From contig JASNGC010000002.1 of the NCBI GenBank assembly GCA_038659295.1, positions 496,001-560,000 on the forward strand: 64,000 nucleotides of DNA. Direction: 5' to 3'. This DNA is from Enterocytospora artemiae (Eukaryota; Microsporidia). Shown one piece after another: positions 48,845-58,349 of the stretch; the stretch's first letter is position 1, and each line of letters begins with the position of its first letter. The position numbers and the translations under genes were made by a program. Under the pieces are notes generated by a model that was given only the letters and a program-made list of their open reading frames with translations, did no database searches and was not told where the DNA came from.

Positions 48845-49279
48845 ATGACACTAAATGCCACACAAGGTACGAAGTGGATATTGTCAGATGACCAAGATCA
48901 TACCGTTTACTTAGATAGTTGTCCATTCATACCAGGTACAACTATAATACAGACAAAGAAAGATAAATGCACAAGCGTATTTCAATTACCAATAGAAGAT
49001 TATAACAAAATGTTTTTGGTAGCTAAGCAGTGGGCAAAGATACTATCTGAAAAGTTGCAAGTCGAAAGGTGTGCCATGATTACAATACCAACAGATAGTC
49101 ATGCACAAATAAAACTGATGCCACTGCACGGTTTGGATGCCAATTGGAAGCCTATTTTGGCTGGACATCTTGAATTTCATGAGAAATACCCTGGCTATTG
49201 TAAGCACTTTTCGAAAGGTCACTCAGGAATACGCAGTACCGTAGGTTTTGTTCTTCATAACAAGAAAAATCCATCATAG
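48845..49279 (+). CDS. HIT-like protein with degraded histidine triad
   Basis: A 144-residue protein of HIT fold by pattern. It has CPFIPGTTIIQTKK (the FxDxxPxxxxHxLVxPK-like start), then IEDYNKMFLVAKQWAKIL, and the late strand MITIPTDSHAQIKLMPLHG. In active HIT hydrolases this strand carries HxHxH; here it reads H86-A-Q88-I-K90, so the middle nucleophile is Gln and the third is Lys. If the assignment is right, classical nucleotide hydrolysis should be lost and a binding role is more likely. CCC lies one base before the ATG. The family call is moderate; the histidine loss is seen directly. Confidence 0.6.
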   Translation: MTLNATQGTKWILSDDQDHTVYLDSCPFIPGTTIIQTKKDKCTSVFQLPIEDYNKMFLVAKQWAKILSEKLQVERCAMITIPTDSHAQIKLMPLHGLDANWKPILAGHLEFHEKYPGYCKHFSKGHSGIRSTVGFVLHNKKNPS

Positions 49280-49391
49280 TATGTTGGATTTCTTGTGTTA
49301 GATCTTTTACACCAGCCTTTAACATAAAATATTATCATCAAAAATTTATTTGTCATAAGCAGATAAAACAAGCTAGTCTTATAACATAGTC

Positions 49392-51044
49392 TTATTTGTC
49401 AAAATATTTCAATATAGCTGTCTTGTGTCTAATTAATTCCCTTTTTCCTTCTTTAGTAGATAACTTTTTCGAGGTTGAAAGCAAAATCTTGCTAAAATCC
49501 ATATTAAAGTCAACTTTTGGAAAATGGACTTCAAGAGATGTCTTTAAGCACATCAAACTTGATTCTGAATATTCTACAGCACTATTGTATTTTTGTATTT
49601 TCAACATGAAATTTACATCTACAAAAAAAGCATGTATATCAATGATTAAAAACCCAAAGCTCATAAAATCCAAATTACTTTGAATTATTTTTGCCACATA
49701 GTAATACTGAGCGTACTCATGAAGTTCACCAGGTTGGTCAAACAAATCGGTCAAATTAGCTAATTTTTCAAATTCGCACATTAGATATATAGTACCTGTT
49801 GCTATTTTACAAAATTTGAATCCACAGAAATAACTACTATACTTTTGAAGAACTTCTGAATTCACCTCTATCAAAATATACTCACTCGCAAGAATCGTAT
49901 GGGATTCTTCCAACGAGTCTTTTGCAATCTTGAGAATCTTTATGCTCTCTTTACTAACTTCTTTAACTATATATACAAACTCATCTATGTCAAGCCTTTC
50001 GCCAACCTGAAGTTCACCTATAATCTCATGAGTCACTAATTCACCAACTTTAATACCACATTTCAAGGCAGTAGCTACGTCTTGTTTTGTGACATTAACT
50101 CTATCATGGTTGGTGTTCTGATCATTTAAATGTGAATCCTGATGCTGATCTATCGGCTTGCACAAACTATCTGAGTTATAAGATTGAAGACTATTTTCAG
50201 TCTTATTATTGGAAGAACTAGAGTTATTTTTACTGTGAAAATGAGTAGATTCAAAATAGAGATCAGAATTAACATTTTTATCTAAACCATCTGTAGAGAG
50301 TCTTCCATCGGCTATCACGTTGTCATTAAATTGTCTAGGACTGTTGATCTCAACATTGTTTTTATGTAATGAACTGACTGAATCCTTTTTTACTACTTCA
50401 TCCTCTTCCATGATATCATCTGTTTGATTACTATTGACATCATGAGTTTCATTCATGTCCTTCTCAGTACATCTTGCCTGTCCTTCATACGATATATCTA
50501 CCGCTTCTGTTGCTTCAATGACATTTTCCACTTCGCAATGATGGCTTAGATTATCTTTGTCTTGATAATCCATAGTGGATATATCTTTCAGCGAAATAGG
50601 CTTTAATTTCTTCACTATTTCTCGCTGATTCCATATTCTCCCAAACAATTTGATGTTATGCTTTTGCAAGACACAATACAAGTAATTCCTGGGATGTTTG
50701 GGTTCAAATGGTTCGATTTTGTCTAATTCTAATTTTATTACATTTTGATCATAAACACAGCCTTTTAGGGCCATTTTCAAGATCTGACTCGCCAATTCGC
50801 GATCTCCAATATCTAAAAACACCTTTGCCAACTCTACATATATCCAGTGATAATAAGTGGAGATCTTCTTCTGAAACATCAAGAGTAAAACATTCGGATC
50901 ATTAGTATACTTGTAATATTTTCTCCATCGGTCGATATAGGTCGGATTATTTCTAAAATATGGAATGTCAATGTACTTTATAAGTTCTTGCTGATATTCT
51001 GTAAGCCCGATGGTTTTTTTCTCTGATTCTTCCAAATGAGACAT
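49392..51044 (-). CDS. MAD3/BUB1-like spindle checkpoint protein with decayed kinase domain
   Basis: Residues about 35-150 match the Mad3/BUB1 N-terminal TPR domain: NPTYIDRWRKYYKYTNDPN, STYYHWIYVELAKVFLDIGD, LASQILKMALK and the final FGRIWNQREI. A polar, low-complexity linker spans about 170-320. From about 325 a BUB1-kinase-like region follows with strands around LDIDEFVYIVKEV, a hinge-like IYLMCEF and helix ANLTDLFDQPGELHEYAQYY. Where BUB1 kinases have HGDIKPDNF, this reads IDIHAFFVDVNF, so the catalytic Asp, Lys and Asn pattern is lost. No KEN box is visible in the leader. It probably acts at kinetochores. The start is the ATG at 51044; CCC lies four bases upstream. Confidence 0.75.
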   Translation of the reverse strand: MSHLEESEKKTIGLTEYQQELIKYIDIPYFRNNPTYIDRWRKYYKYTNDPNVLLLMFQKKISTYYHWIYVELAKVFLDIGDRELASQILKMALKGCVYDQNVIKLELDKIEPFEPKHPRNYLYCVLQKHNIKLFGRIWNQREIVKKLKPISLKDISTMDYQDKDNLSHHCEVENVIEATEAVDISYEGQARCTEKDMNETHDVNSNQTDDIMEEDEVVKKDSVSSLHKNNVEINSPRQFNDNVIADGRLSTDGLDKNVNSDLYFESTHFHSKNNSSSSNNKTENSLQSYNSDSLCKPIDQHQDSHLNDQNTNHDRVNVTKQDVATALKCGIKVGELVTHEIIGELQVGERLDIDEFVYIVKEVSKESIKILKIAKDSLEESHTILASEYILIEVNSEVLQKYSSYFCGFKFCKIATGTIYLMCEFEKLANLTDLFDQPGELHEYAQYYYVAKIIQSNLDFMSFGFLIIDIHAFFVDVNFMLKIQKYNSAVEYSESSLMCLKTSLEVHFPKVDFNMDFSKILLSTSKKLSTKEGKRELIRHKTAILKYFDK

Positions 51045-51047
51045 GGA

Positions 51048-51050
51048 GGG
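51048..51050 (-). promoter_or_regulatory. CCC start signal of MAD3/BUB1-like gene
   Basis: Minus-strand CCCTCCATG. It decides MSHLEESEKK as the N terminus over a 14-residue longer frame. Confidence 0.65.
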
Positions 51051-51412
51051 TGAAAACCAACCGCCAAACATCTTATTATTGAACAAAGTAAAGATACAAC
51101 TCTAACATCTACCATTGTGCTTGCTCAAAAATTTAAATAATAATTGAATACTAACTATTCCTCAGAGAATTGCTTTGTCTCTAATGATACTTTTACGATA
51201 GGTTTCTACCGAAATAATTATTCCCATTATGTAGAATTTCTTTAAAAAACCCTCAAAATGGTGATGTCTGGATGATATAGAGTTGCAAACAGAGCCCATT
51301 AAACCTTGGATGGTTTTAAATTATTTCTCCCTATTTTATTGCTTCCAACTAAAAAATTTTATTTGCCGTATATTTGTAAAAATTCTTCAAAAAACTTTTA
51401 CCGTAAAATTTA
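51051..51412. other. Divergent spacer
   Basis: About 360 AT-rich bases between the checkpoint gene and ADA2. AAAATTT lies just before the ADA2 ATG; no CCC is present there. No other gene seen. Confidence 0.5.
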
Positions 51413-52606
51413 ATGGCAATTTCAAAAACTATTAAAGACAAAAAAACAACCTTTCATTGTGACATATGCTTCAGAAATATTTCCAATTTGGCATTTTTAA
51501 CATGCAATGACTGCAAATATGATTTGTGTGGAAGGTGCTTCACAAAAAATTATAAAAAAGAAAAATATTTAGAGACCAGTGAAAAAATTAATTTTAAAGA
51601 GCAAAATTGCAGTGCTAGTATAGTAGGAGGCTGTAAATCAGACATTAACAAAGAATGCTTGTACTATGATAAGTATGGGTCTTTGGATGCTGGTACGAGT
51701 AATCTACATAAAAACTCAACTTTTGAACATAGTCAGTGTAACCATAGATATCGAGTAGTTGCCAATCTTAATAAAAGCTGTTTTAATGCTTCTTGGTCGG
51801 TTTTGGAGGAACTGCTTTTTATTAATGGCCTGATAAATTTTGGAATTGGGAATTTTGTTGATATATCCTCAATAATTACAAATAAAAGTGAAGCAGACGT
51901 TAAGATGCACTTTTTTGAAACTCTCGGAATACAGAACAACACATATAACGAAAGAGACAATAACCCGAAAAAAAGTTTGCCTAACGACTCAGCTGTTCTA
52001 AGCTATATGTCGAAAAGAAAAGATTTTGAATCAGAAATATACAATGAATATGAAGCTATAATGTGTGGGCTGGTATTCGATCCTAATGATAATGAGTTAG
52101 ATAAAGCTCTTAAGGAATTTATGCTTTCCAACTTTGAATTTGTCTTTAAGCAAAGGGCAATTTGGAAAAATTATGTGATTGATCGAGGACTGATTAATGT
52201 AAATGAAATTCGATTGGTTGACCAGACTGAGTTTGGCACTTTTGTTGCTAAGCATAGGTGGGCTCTTCAATACCTATCTAAAAATGATTTCAACACTATC
52301 ATGAGTGGCATTTACAGAGAAAAAGTACTAGAAGAAGAAATCAACAAATTATCCGCATCTGAACTGATCGACAAAGTAAAACTTGAAGACATTAAAAATT
52401 TTATTGGTGCAAATGAAAATAGGTTGTGTGAGAAATTGAAGATGTCTCATGAACTATATTTTAGACTAAAGGTTCTTGCAATTGAATGTTACACAGCAAA
52501 TAGAATGCTAAATAACGAAATATACAGATTATTTCCAGAAAAGGAAAGAGCCCGTATAGAAATCATCTATAATTGGTTTAAAAAGCACAATTTTGTCCAC
52601 GAGTAA
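51413..52606 (+). CDS. ADA2: Transcriptional adaptor ADA2
   Basis: Subunit of SAGA-type complexes that activates the GCN5 acetyltransferase. The ZZ zinc finger is N-terminal (HCDICFRNISNLAFLTCNDC, then YDLCGRCF). A SANT domain follows at about 127-175 (ASWSVLEELLFINGLINFGI with DISSIITNKSEADV). A central helical region contains the segment LFVFKQRAIWKNYVIDR-like, and a SWIRM domain closes the protein (LEDIKNFIGANENRLCEKL to IYNWFKKHNFV). At 397 residues it is slightly shorter than yeast Ada2, with a gap between ZZ and SANT filled by polar residues. The start belongs to the AAAATTT class. Confidence 0.92.
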   Translation: MAISKTIKDKKTTFHCDICFRNISNLAFLTCNDCKYDLCGRCFTKNYKKEKYLETSEKINFKEQNCSASIVGGCKSDINKECLYYDKYGSLDAGTSNLHKNSTFEHSQCNHRYRVVANLNKSCFNASWSVLEELLFINGLINFGIGNFVDISSIITNKSEADVKMHFFETLGIQNNTYNERDNNPKKSLPNDSAVLSYMSKRKDFESEIYNEYEAIMCGLVFDPNDNELDKALKEFMLSNFEFVFKQRAIWKNYVIDRGLINVNEIRLVDQTEFGTFVAKHRWALQYLSKNDFNTIMSGIYREKVLEEEINKLSASELIDKVKLEDIKNFIGANENRLCEKLKMSHELYFRLKVLAIECYTANRMLNNEIYRLFPEKERARIEIIYNWFKKHNFVHE

Positions 52607-53303
52607 AAGGTAAGATTGGTTAGATCAAGCAATTTATATTATATTTCGGGTGCTTGTGTATATTCTATATTTTATAGACCTGGAAATTATGTGAATAAGA
52701 AAAGAGGATAAGTATTTAATTTGAAGTTAAATATCATTTCTAAAAATTAATTTGATAAATCGGAGATTGTACTTCAGTAACATCGCCATATCAACAGTTA
52801 TAGATTCAGATTGTAAATGAATTTTGCAGTGATGTACTATAGAAATGTGTATGTTTTTGTATGAAAGTGTTTATAAAATTACAATTTAATTACAGCATTA
52901 GGAAATAAATATTAAACAAATCAAGATGCCAATAAAACATGAACGAGATCTTAAACTACAATATTTTATGGGAAGAATCGAACCTTTAAAGGCAAAAACC
53001 TTGGATTATTTTGAGGATTACAATCAAAAACAGTTTCATGGCATTCATAGGGAGGTAATAGTGGTATTAATGCAGCTCATTAAGCTTGTTTCATTGATTT
53101 TATAAATTAAGGAAAATTACGTCATAGAAGTATCAAAAAGAGAATTCACTCATTACCACATGACTTAATAATTACAAGTTTATAGTAAATATTAAAATAT
53201 TACTTAATTTGGCTCCACTATAGACTTTCCCAGAAATCAATTTGTTATTGTTAACAGGAATACTGGTAAATACATTTGAAAAGTCAGAAATTTTCAAACT
53301 GTC
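52607..53303. other. Intergenic region with a 59-codon frame
   Basis: About 700 AT-rich bases between ADA2 and the lipase gene. It holds one protein-like frame of 59 codons (separate entry) and nothing else that I can support. Confidence 0.45.
52926..53105 (+). CDS. Possible small protein of 59 residues
   Basis: The frame reads MPIKHERDLKLQYFMGRI, then EPLKAKTLDYFEDYNQKQFH and a hydrophobic end (VVLMQLIKLVSLIL). Its charged, varied composition looks coding despite the AT-rich setting, but no CCC precedes the ATG. It could be a microprotein, the first exon of a lost gene, or chance. No family recognised. Confidence 0.3.
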   Translation: MPIKHERDLKLQYFMGRIEPLKAKTLDYFEDYNQKQFHGIHREVIVVLMQLIKLVSLIL

Positions 53304-54920
53304 ATGCCCCATAAAGCCATTATGAAGGATCATATTCATCAAAAAAAGATTTTTGTCGATATTAAACAAGTAGTATTTAATGAGCCACATGAAGTCAGCT
53401 CAATGGCATTCTTTTTTAATGATTCCATAACTAAGTTTGAAAACACTCTATCCGTAAACATAGACAATCTACATGATATATTGTTTGGATGCATAAAAAT
53501 ATTGTTTTTTACTAAAACGGGAAAGAAAGAATCAATTTTTGCCGGATCCAAAATTTATTTAAAACGTTTCTTCGAAAGCGAATACCAGAGCACTGCATCA
53601 ACAGTGATTTTGAATAAAAGAGAAATAGACAAGTCGGACTATTACAATCCAGATCTAGAGTTAATTGGTATCTTAAAATGGCATTTCAGAGAAGAGAAAT
53701 TCGATAAATATTTGGAAACGAAGATTCAACCCACCTTCGTGGATCGCATATTTGCTGCATATTTTTCGGAATCCAACGAAGCAATTTTGGCAAAGGTTTA
53801 TAGGCTGCTTTGTGGTGCAAAAGACGGCACTTTGCTATGTCATTTCTGGGCAGTAGTTGGAATGCTTCCTGCAGATTATTACTACTCTACAATCCATGGA
53901 AGATGTAGTAGCAGTGATTGTAAAGGTGTCGAGTGCAGAAATGAATTCTGTAAAAATGGGTACAACCTAATTCCAAGTGATAAAATAAATGAAGGATATG
54001 AGTGGATGCAAATGGCAGCAGCCAGCTATGGTGATTCGTTTCCAGCCTGGAATCTAAAGCCCTTGATAAAAAAACCGGAAATAAAGGACAAAAGATTGAG
54101 ATCAATTTTGGAAAGAATCGAAATTGATGAGACAGACTTTGATATGGATTTCTCTGGGAAGGAAAACGTGCCAGCCTTCATCTCATTTTTTAAAAGGAGT
54201 CAAGGAAGCTCAGTGATCGATACGTTGGTGATAAGTTTTAAAGGAACCACAAATGGGCTGGATGCGTTGTATGATTTGGAATGCTCATATGTAGAGTTTC
54301 AAGATGGATATGCCCATTCTGGAATTAAGAAATTGGCTGATGGATTCTTAAGTAAGTTTTGGGATATCTTTGATCAGAAAATGCAGTCTAAAAATATTAC
54401 AACAATACATCTTACAGGCCATTCACTAGGAGGTGCAGTGAGTATATTGGTTCATTTGAGATTAAAGGAACTCAATGTTAAGTACTTTCTTAAAACTGTA
54501 TGTTTCAGCTCACCACCTGTTGTATCTGAAAACATTTCTCGGAAAAGCAACCCAAACATTGACATGTGGTCTTATGGAACAGATATGATAACTAGATTAT
54601 CCTATGGCTCTGTATTGGATTTAAAATATTTCTGCATTTCCGTTAGTACTCTCTATCAACTTATTGCAAACAAAAGTGCGGCTATTGAGAAAATTCAGGC
54701 CATTAGAAATCATATCAGAACAGAAAACAGCCGTCCAAAGTTATTTCATCCTGGAAAATTGTGGCATATCAGGAAGTACGAGGGAAAAGGCAAGAGTAGA
54801 TTTGGATATAAAGTCGTAAATTATTCATTTTTCAGTGAAATACTTTGGTCAAAATTTTCCACATTGGATCATTTTCTTCACAATTTTTCGAATGCCTTTT
54901 CAGAAACATCTCATATTTAA
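53304..54920 (+). CDS. Class 3 lipase (diacylglycerol-lipase-like)
   Basis: Alpha/beta hydrolase. The nucleophile motif HLTGHSLGGAVSIL places the catalytic Ser at residue 374 of the longest frame. The oxyanion strand is TLVISFKGTTNGLDALYDLE, the acid region YGTDMITRLSYGS (D-x-x-x-R-L-S, typical of DAG lipases), and a late His lies in LFHPGKLWHI. The N-terminal 210 residues are divergent, with a Cys-rich patch CSSSDCKGVECRNEFC. No signal peptide or membrane span is seen, so it is probably soluble or peripheral. An alternative start is the ATG at 53322, better spaced from CCCC at 53307-53310 and giving 532 residues. Lipid scavenging from the host is a reasonable inference. Confidence 0.85.
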   Translation: MPHKAIMKDHIHQKKIFVDIKQVVFNEPHEVSSMAFFFNDSITKFENTLSVNIDNLHDILFGCIKILFFTKTGKKESIFAGSKIYLKRFFESEYQSTASTVILNKREIDKSDYYNPDLELIGILKWHFREEKFDKYLETKIQPTFVDRIFAAYFSESNEAILAKVYRLLCGAKDGTLLCHFWAVVGMLPADYYYSTIHGRCSSSDCKGVECRNEFCKNGYNLIPSDKINEGYEWMQMAAASYGDSFPAWNLKPLIKKPEIKDKRLRSILERIEIDETDFDMDFSGKENVPAFISFFKRSQGSSVIDTLVISFKGTTNGLDALYDLECSYVEFQDGYAHSGIKKLADGFLSKFWDIFDQKMQSKNITTIHLTGHSLGGAVSILVHLRLKELNVKYFLKTVCFSSPPVVSENISRKSNPNIDMWSYGTDMITRLSYGSVLDLKYFCISVSTLYQLIANKSAAIEKIQAIRNHIRTENSRPKLFHPGKLWHIRKYEGKGKSRFGYKVVNYSFFSEILWSKFSTLDHFLHNFSNAFSETSHI

Positions 54921-56157
54921 GGTCTTAGAATACCTTCTAATAAAAGATTTGTAATTCCTTGGCCAATCTTAATTTGATTGAAATTGAATAAATAATAGCA
55001 TTTAAAAATTCGTCAGATATTCAGCATATCTGTTTAAATATATTGTCATCTGACTTAGTGATTTGAAATTTTATACCTATATAGTCTACCATTCTTTATA
55101 AGGAGATTCTCAAACTAGTGGCTGATTTTAATATAGTAGATTTAAATGAGAAGAACATTCTATCAATTTCAACAGCTAAGATGTACTTTTGTGGCGATAG
55201 AATTCGTTATTCTCACAACTTGTCTAACTTGATTAGATTAGATAGTTCAACACATGTAATTTTGAAATTTAATAAGAACTATTTAAATATGATTATAGAT
55301 AATGATATATTCTAAACCCAATCTAACCTGATAAAAGGTCAAGGAATACTAAAACAAATACAAACTAACCTTAAAATACTCAAACCACATATGTTTTGAA
55401 AAGGTTTCAAGATTTAATTAGTTTACTTTTCGATTTTATGAATAGGATAAAAATTATACTGTTTTTTATTTTGTTTTTAGTTACGATTTTTATTGGGTAT
55501 AAGATCCAGATAACATTAACTGAACCAATATCTGCATAGGGATACCAAAACGGAAGGTTTATCATTAAGGTATGCAGGGCCGTATTGAAAATTTTCAAGT
55601 CATTTTTTTGCAGAGTGCTACTTCTTTGCAGTAAAGATGAAAGAATAAAAACCATACCTGAGTTGGCAAACTCCAACAATGCTCAAGATGAGTTAAAAAT
55701 TTTCTACATCTATCTTAACTATTAATAAAAAAGTTCTACAAATAAAAATATAAATGCAACCATGAGAACCCACACAACAATTTGAGTTAAGGTTTCTAAG
55801 GCAATTATAGTAAACAGAATGCCAATTCATCCTATGATTACATGTTTTTTTAAACAAAATTCCTTACAACATATTTAATAAAAATTTTATTAATGTTACA
55901 TTTGTACATAATACCTTCTCATCAAATAGCTACAGCCTGTTCACAAATTTTTTATGATCAAATTACACCTGAATATTGATGTGGAACATAAGTTAGCAAT
56001 ATTTCTGAAATTATCTGATAATTCAGGTAAATTGTATCAAAATGTAGAATCTCTACCAATTTTAAAAAGAATTCACAAAATATATCCTTATTTAAGCTAC
56101 TATTTGAGGACCTTATCTATATTTACAATAAGATTACTTCAAGCATTAGTAACATCG
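54921..56157. other. Gene-poor region with decayed-looking frames
   Basis: About 1.24 kb of very AT-rich DNA. Frames of 65-90 codons occur at 55118 (plus), 55679 (minus) and 55954 (plus). None has a CCC signal; the first two open only at GTG or TTG, while 55954 has an ATG but overlaps the B56 gene end. They are hydrophobic or Asn/Ile/Lys-rich and I do not treat them as genes. They may be decayed coding DNA. Confidence 0.4.
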
Positions 56158-57708
56158 CTAATTGGTTCTATAGGTATTGGAATATATGGTATTTCGTTCA
56201 TTTGTTTCAAAAAATAATTCATAAAACTTCAATTCTGACTCTATACTCCTTGCACTTAGTTGACTTATATCAGCAGGACTATCGAGATTGAAGTCATCTG
56301 TATAACATAGATTTTTGAAGCATATATCCTTAAAACCCGTGATAGACGCCAGTATTATTGCTTTTGTATTAACTATTTTCCAACAGGAGCCACAGTTCTC
56401 GCTTAAACTGCATAGATCTACCTTATTTGCATTGTCTATCGGTACGTTGTCATCTTTCTCTGCAGTCTGAAGTGATTCAGAAGAAGATATAGTTGCAAAA
56501 ACAATGTTTTGTTGCAAAGGATGCAGACTAATTTCATTTTTACTCAATTGATCACCAGAAATACATCTGAATAATCTGTAATGGTTTTTCATATCGGCCC
56601 CTGAAAATAATTTGTTGCATATTGAATCATAACTTTTAAGACAGAAATTAAACAACTGAATATTGTAAAAATATGCATTGTATAGCCACTTTAGCATCCT
56701 CAATCTTTGCTCTGTATGCCAAAGGGTCTTACTGTTCTTATAGAGGGATGGAAATATATTGGGTAGTATCTTGGGCATACTGGCTTTGAAGCAGAAGCGT
56801 TCATTATCAAAGCAGAAAAAATTGAGAGCCTCCTTAACTATCAGATGGTTCTCTGATTGGAATGCTTGGCTGGCTATATCACAAATTTGTGGAATAATCT
56901 CGTCTGAGTTCTGCAGTAATATCAGCTCTTTCATATAATCAAACATATCCATACGCATCTGGGTGTCTATCCTGCTAAACTGCTTACAAAAGTAGTCTGC
57001 TGCCAGCTTTATGCATCGAGAATCATTTTCGCAAAAGGTGTGTAATACAATAGAATTTTCATATTTATTATCACAGTTCCTCATAAAAATACAAGGCAAT
57101 ATGTAGTTTGCAAAAAATATATCTGTGTCTGGCAAATCATTGTCGGTTGCAAACCCTTGAGAGAGCTTTAACAAGAGTTTAATGCCATTGGAGTTTCTAT
57201 ATCCATTAAAAAAATCAACAAACTCATTTTCCACAATTTCTTGAATACATGTTATTATTTCTGAAAATTGGCAGTATATGTTCTCGACAATATCATATGA
57301 CAATGTGCTAACATATTCATTTTTCGACTGAAAGGAATTTATAAGAAATTTGACGTCTGTTGCATCGATGTTTCTTAACAACACTCCAAAATCATACCTT
57401 GGAGACTTAGTTAACTTTCTCACCACCAAGAGAGTAGGAATAAATGCTTTAGAGCCAACTTCATCCTCTTTGAATAGTTCTATTTGGTCCTTTTTGGACA
57501 CTCCATCCTTATTGTAAATTTCTCCAATTTTCCAGTATGCTTTTAAATGCCTCATCAAAAATGAGAAAATATCAGGGCCAATCCCCTCATCTGGAAGTTC
57601 GTTCAATATCATAAACAGTTTGTGCTCTATTCGATCTGGTTGCAGAAGGATTCTTTCATATTCCTTAATCGTAAACTCCTTGCTGATAGCCCTGGAAAAT
57701 AAAGGCAT
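56158..57708 (-). CDS. RTS1: PP2A B56 (B-prime) regulatory subunit
   Basis: HEAT-repeat subunit that selects substrates for protein phosphatase 2A, with roles at centromeres and in signalling in yeast and animals. Matching segments are YVSTLSYDIVENIYCQF with the following IQEIVENEFVDFFN and NGIKLLLKLSQGF, and the highly conserved LNFFCFDNERFCFK followed by MPKILPNIFPSLYKNSKTLW. The 516-residue length fits the family core; the C terminus (about 410-516) is divergent and polar. The groove that binds LxxIxE motifs should lie in repeats 3-5, but I cannot verify residues by eye. CCC lies two bases before AAATG. Confident at family level. Confidence 0.9.
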   Translation of the reverse strand: MPLFSRAISKEFTIKEYERILLQPDRIEHKLFMILNELPDEGIGPDIFSFLMRHLKAYWKIGEIYNKDGVSKKDQIELFKEDEVGSKAFIPTLLVVRKLTKSPRYDFGVLLRNIDATDVKFLINSFQSKNEYVSTLSYDIVENIYCQFSEIITCIQEIVENEFVDFFNGYRNSNGIKLLLKLSQGFATDNDLPDTDIFFANYILPCIFMRNCDNKYENSIVLHTFCENDSRCIKLAADYFCKQFSRIDTQMRMDMFDYMKELILLQNSDEIIPQICDIASQAFQSENHLIVKEALNFFCFDNERFCFKASMPKILPNIFPSLYKNSKTLWHTEQRLRMLKWLYNAYFYNIQLFNFCLKSYDSICNKLFSGADMKNHYRLFRCISGDQLSKNEISLHPLQQNIVFATISSSESLQTAEKDDNVPIDNANKVDLCSLSENCGSCWKIVNTKAIILASITGFKDICFKNLCYTDDFNLDSPADISQLSARSIESELKFYELFFETNERNTIYSNTYRTN

Positions 57709-57968
57709 TTAGGGACAAATATCTAATTTTATTCTATCAACTATAAAAAATTATTGAAATTATAATATTGGCCACAAGAAAGCAATGCCATAATGCACTA
57801 TGAGGCTTGGAAAATTCTATTTTATAAATTTGGAATCAATAAATGGAACAATGTTTTAAATCTAGACTCTAATAATCAACTTTGGAGCAAATGAATTGAG
57901 AAGTCAAAAACTTTTCAACCTTTCTCGAATTCATTTTTTAAAAAAATTTTAGATAAAAATTATCCCCA

Positions 57969-58349
57969 ATGTTTTTCAAGCCAAACATGATTGTTGTTCT
58001 TACACATGGAAGACTTGCTGGAAAGAAGGCGGTGGTCATTAAGGAGCTTCCGGACAATTATCTCTTGGTTGCCGGGATTAATCGAACTCCACAAAAATCT
58101 GAAGAATTTGCTCCAAAGTGGTTGAAGAGAAAGAACGAAAAGTTTTTGACTTTCTTGAAAAAGATTAACATCAACCATGTATTGGCCACAAGATATAAGG
58201 CTGAAGTTAAGCTGAACCCTGAAAATTTGGTGAAGGCGTCGGTAGATATTACATCAAAGGCTGCTGCAAATGATGAAGTTAATAAGGCCATGAAGGAGGT
58301 TTACGATGAACAGAAGTGCAAATGGTTGTTTACTCAATTGAGATTTTAA
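57969..58349 (+). CDS. RPL27: 60S ribosomal protein eL27
   Basis: Large-subunit ribosomal protein. GRLAGKKAVVIKELPDNYLL matches the KOW-like start of eL27 (GRYSGRKAVIVK), followed by VAGINRTPQKS, KFLTFLKKININHVLATRY, and the C-terminal CKWLFTQLRF (family KWFFQKLRF). At 126 residues it is about ten shorter than human, with part of the basic middle lost. CCCC lies just before AATG, with AAATTT upstream. No intron is seen. AATAAA overlaps the stop. Confidence 0.95.
   Translation: MFFKPNMIVVLTHGRLAGKKAVVIKELPDNYLLVAGINRTPQKSEEFAPKWLKRKNEKFLTFLKKININHVLATRYKAEVKLNPENLVKASVDITSKAAANDEVNKAMKEVYDEQKCKWLFTQLRF

Noticed and set aside
55118..55315. 65-codon plus-strand frame
   Set aside because: Opens only at GTG, no upstream ATG or CCC; treated as part of a decayed region.
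55407..55679. 90-codon minus-strand frame
   Set aside because: Opens at TTG with no CCC signal; hydrophobic and Lys/Ile-rich tail typical of AT-rich noise or decay.
55954..56217. 87-codon plus-strand frame overlapping the end of the B56 gene
   Set aside because: Overlaps a secure gene by 60 bases and lacks a start signal.
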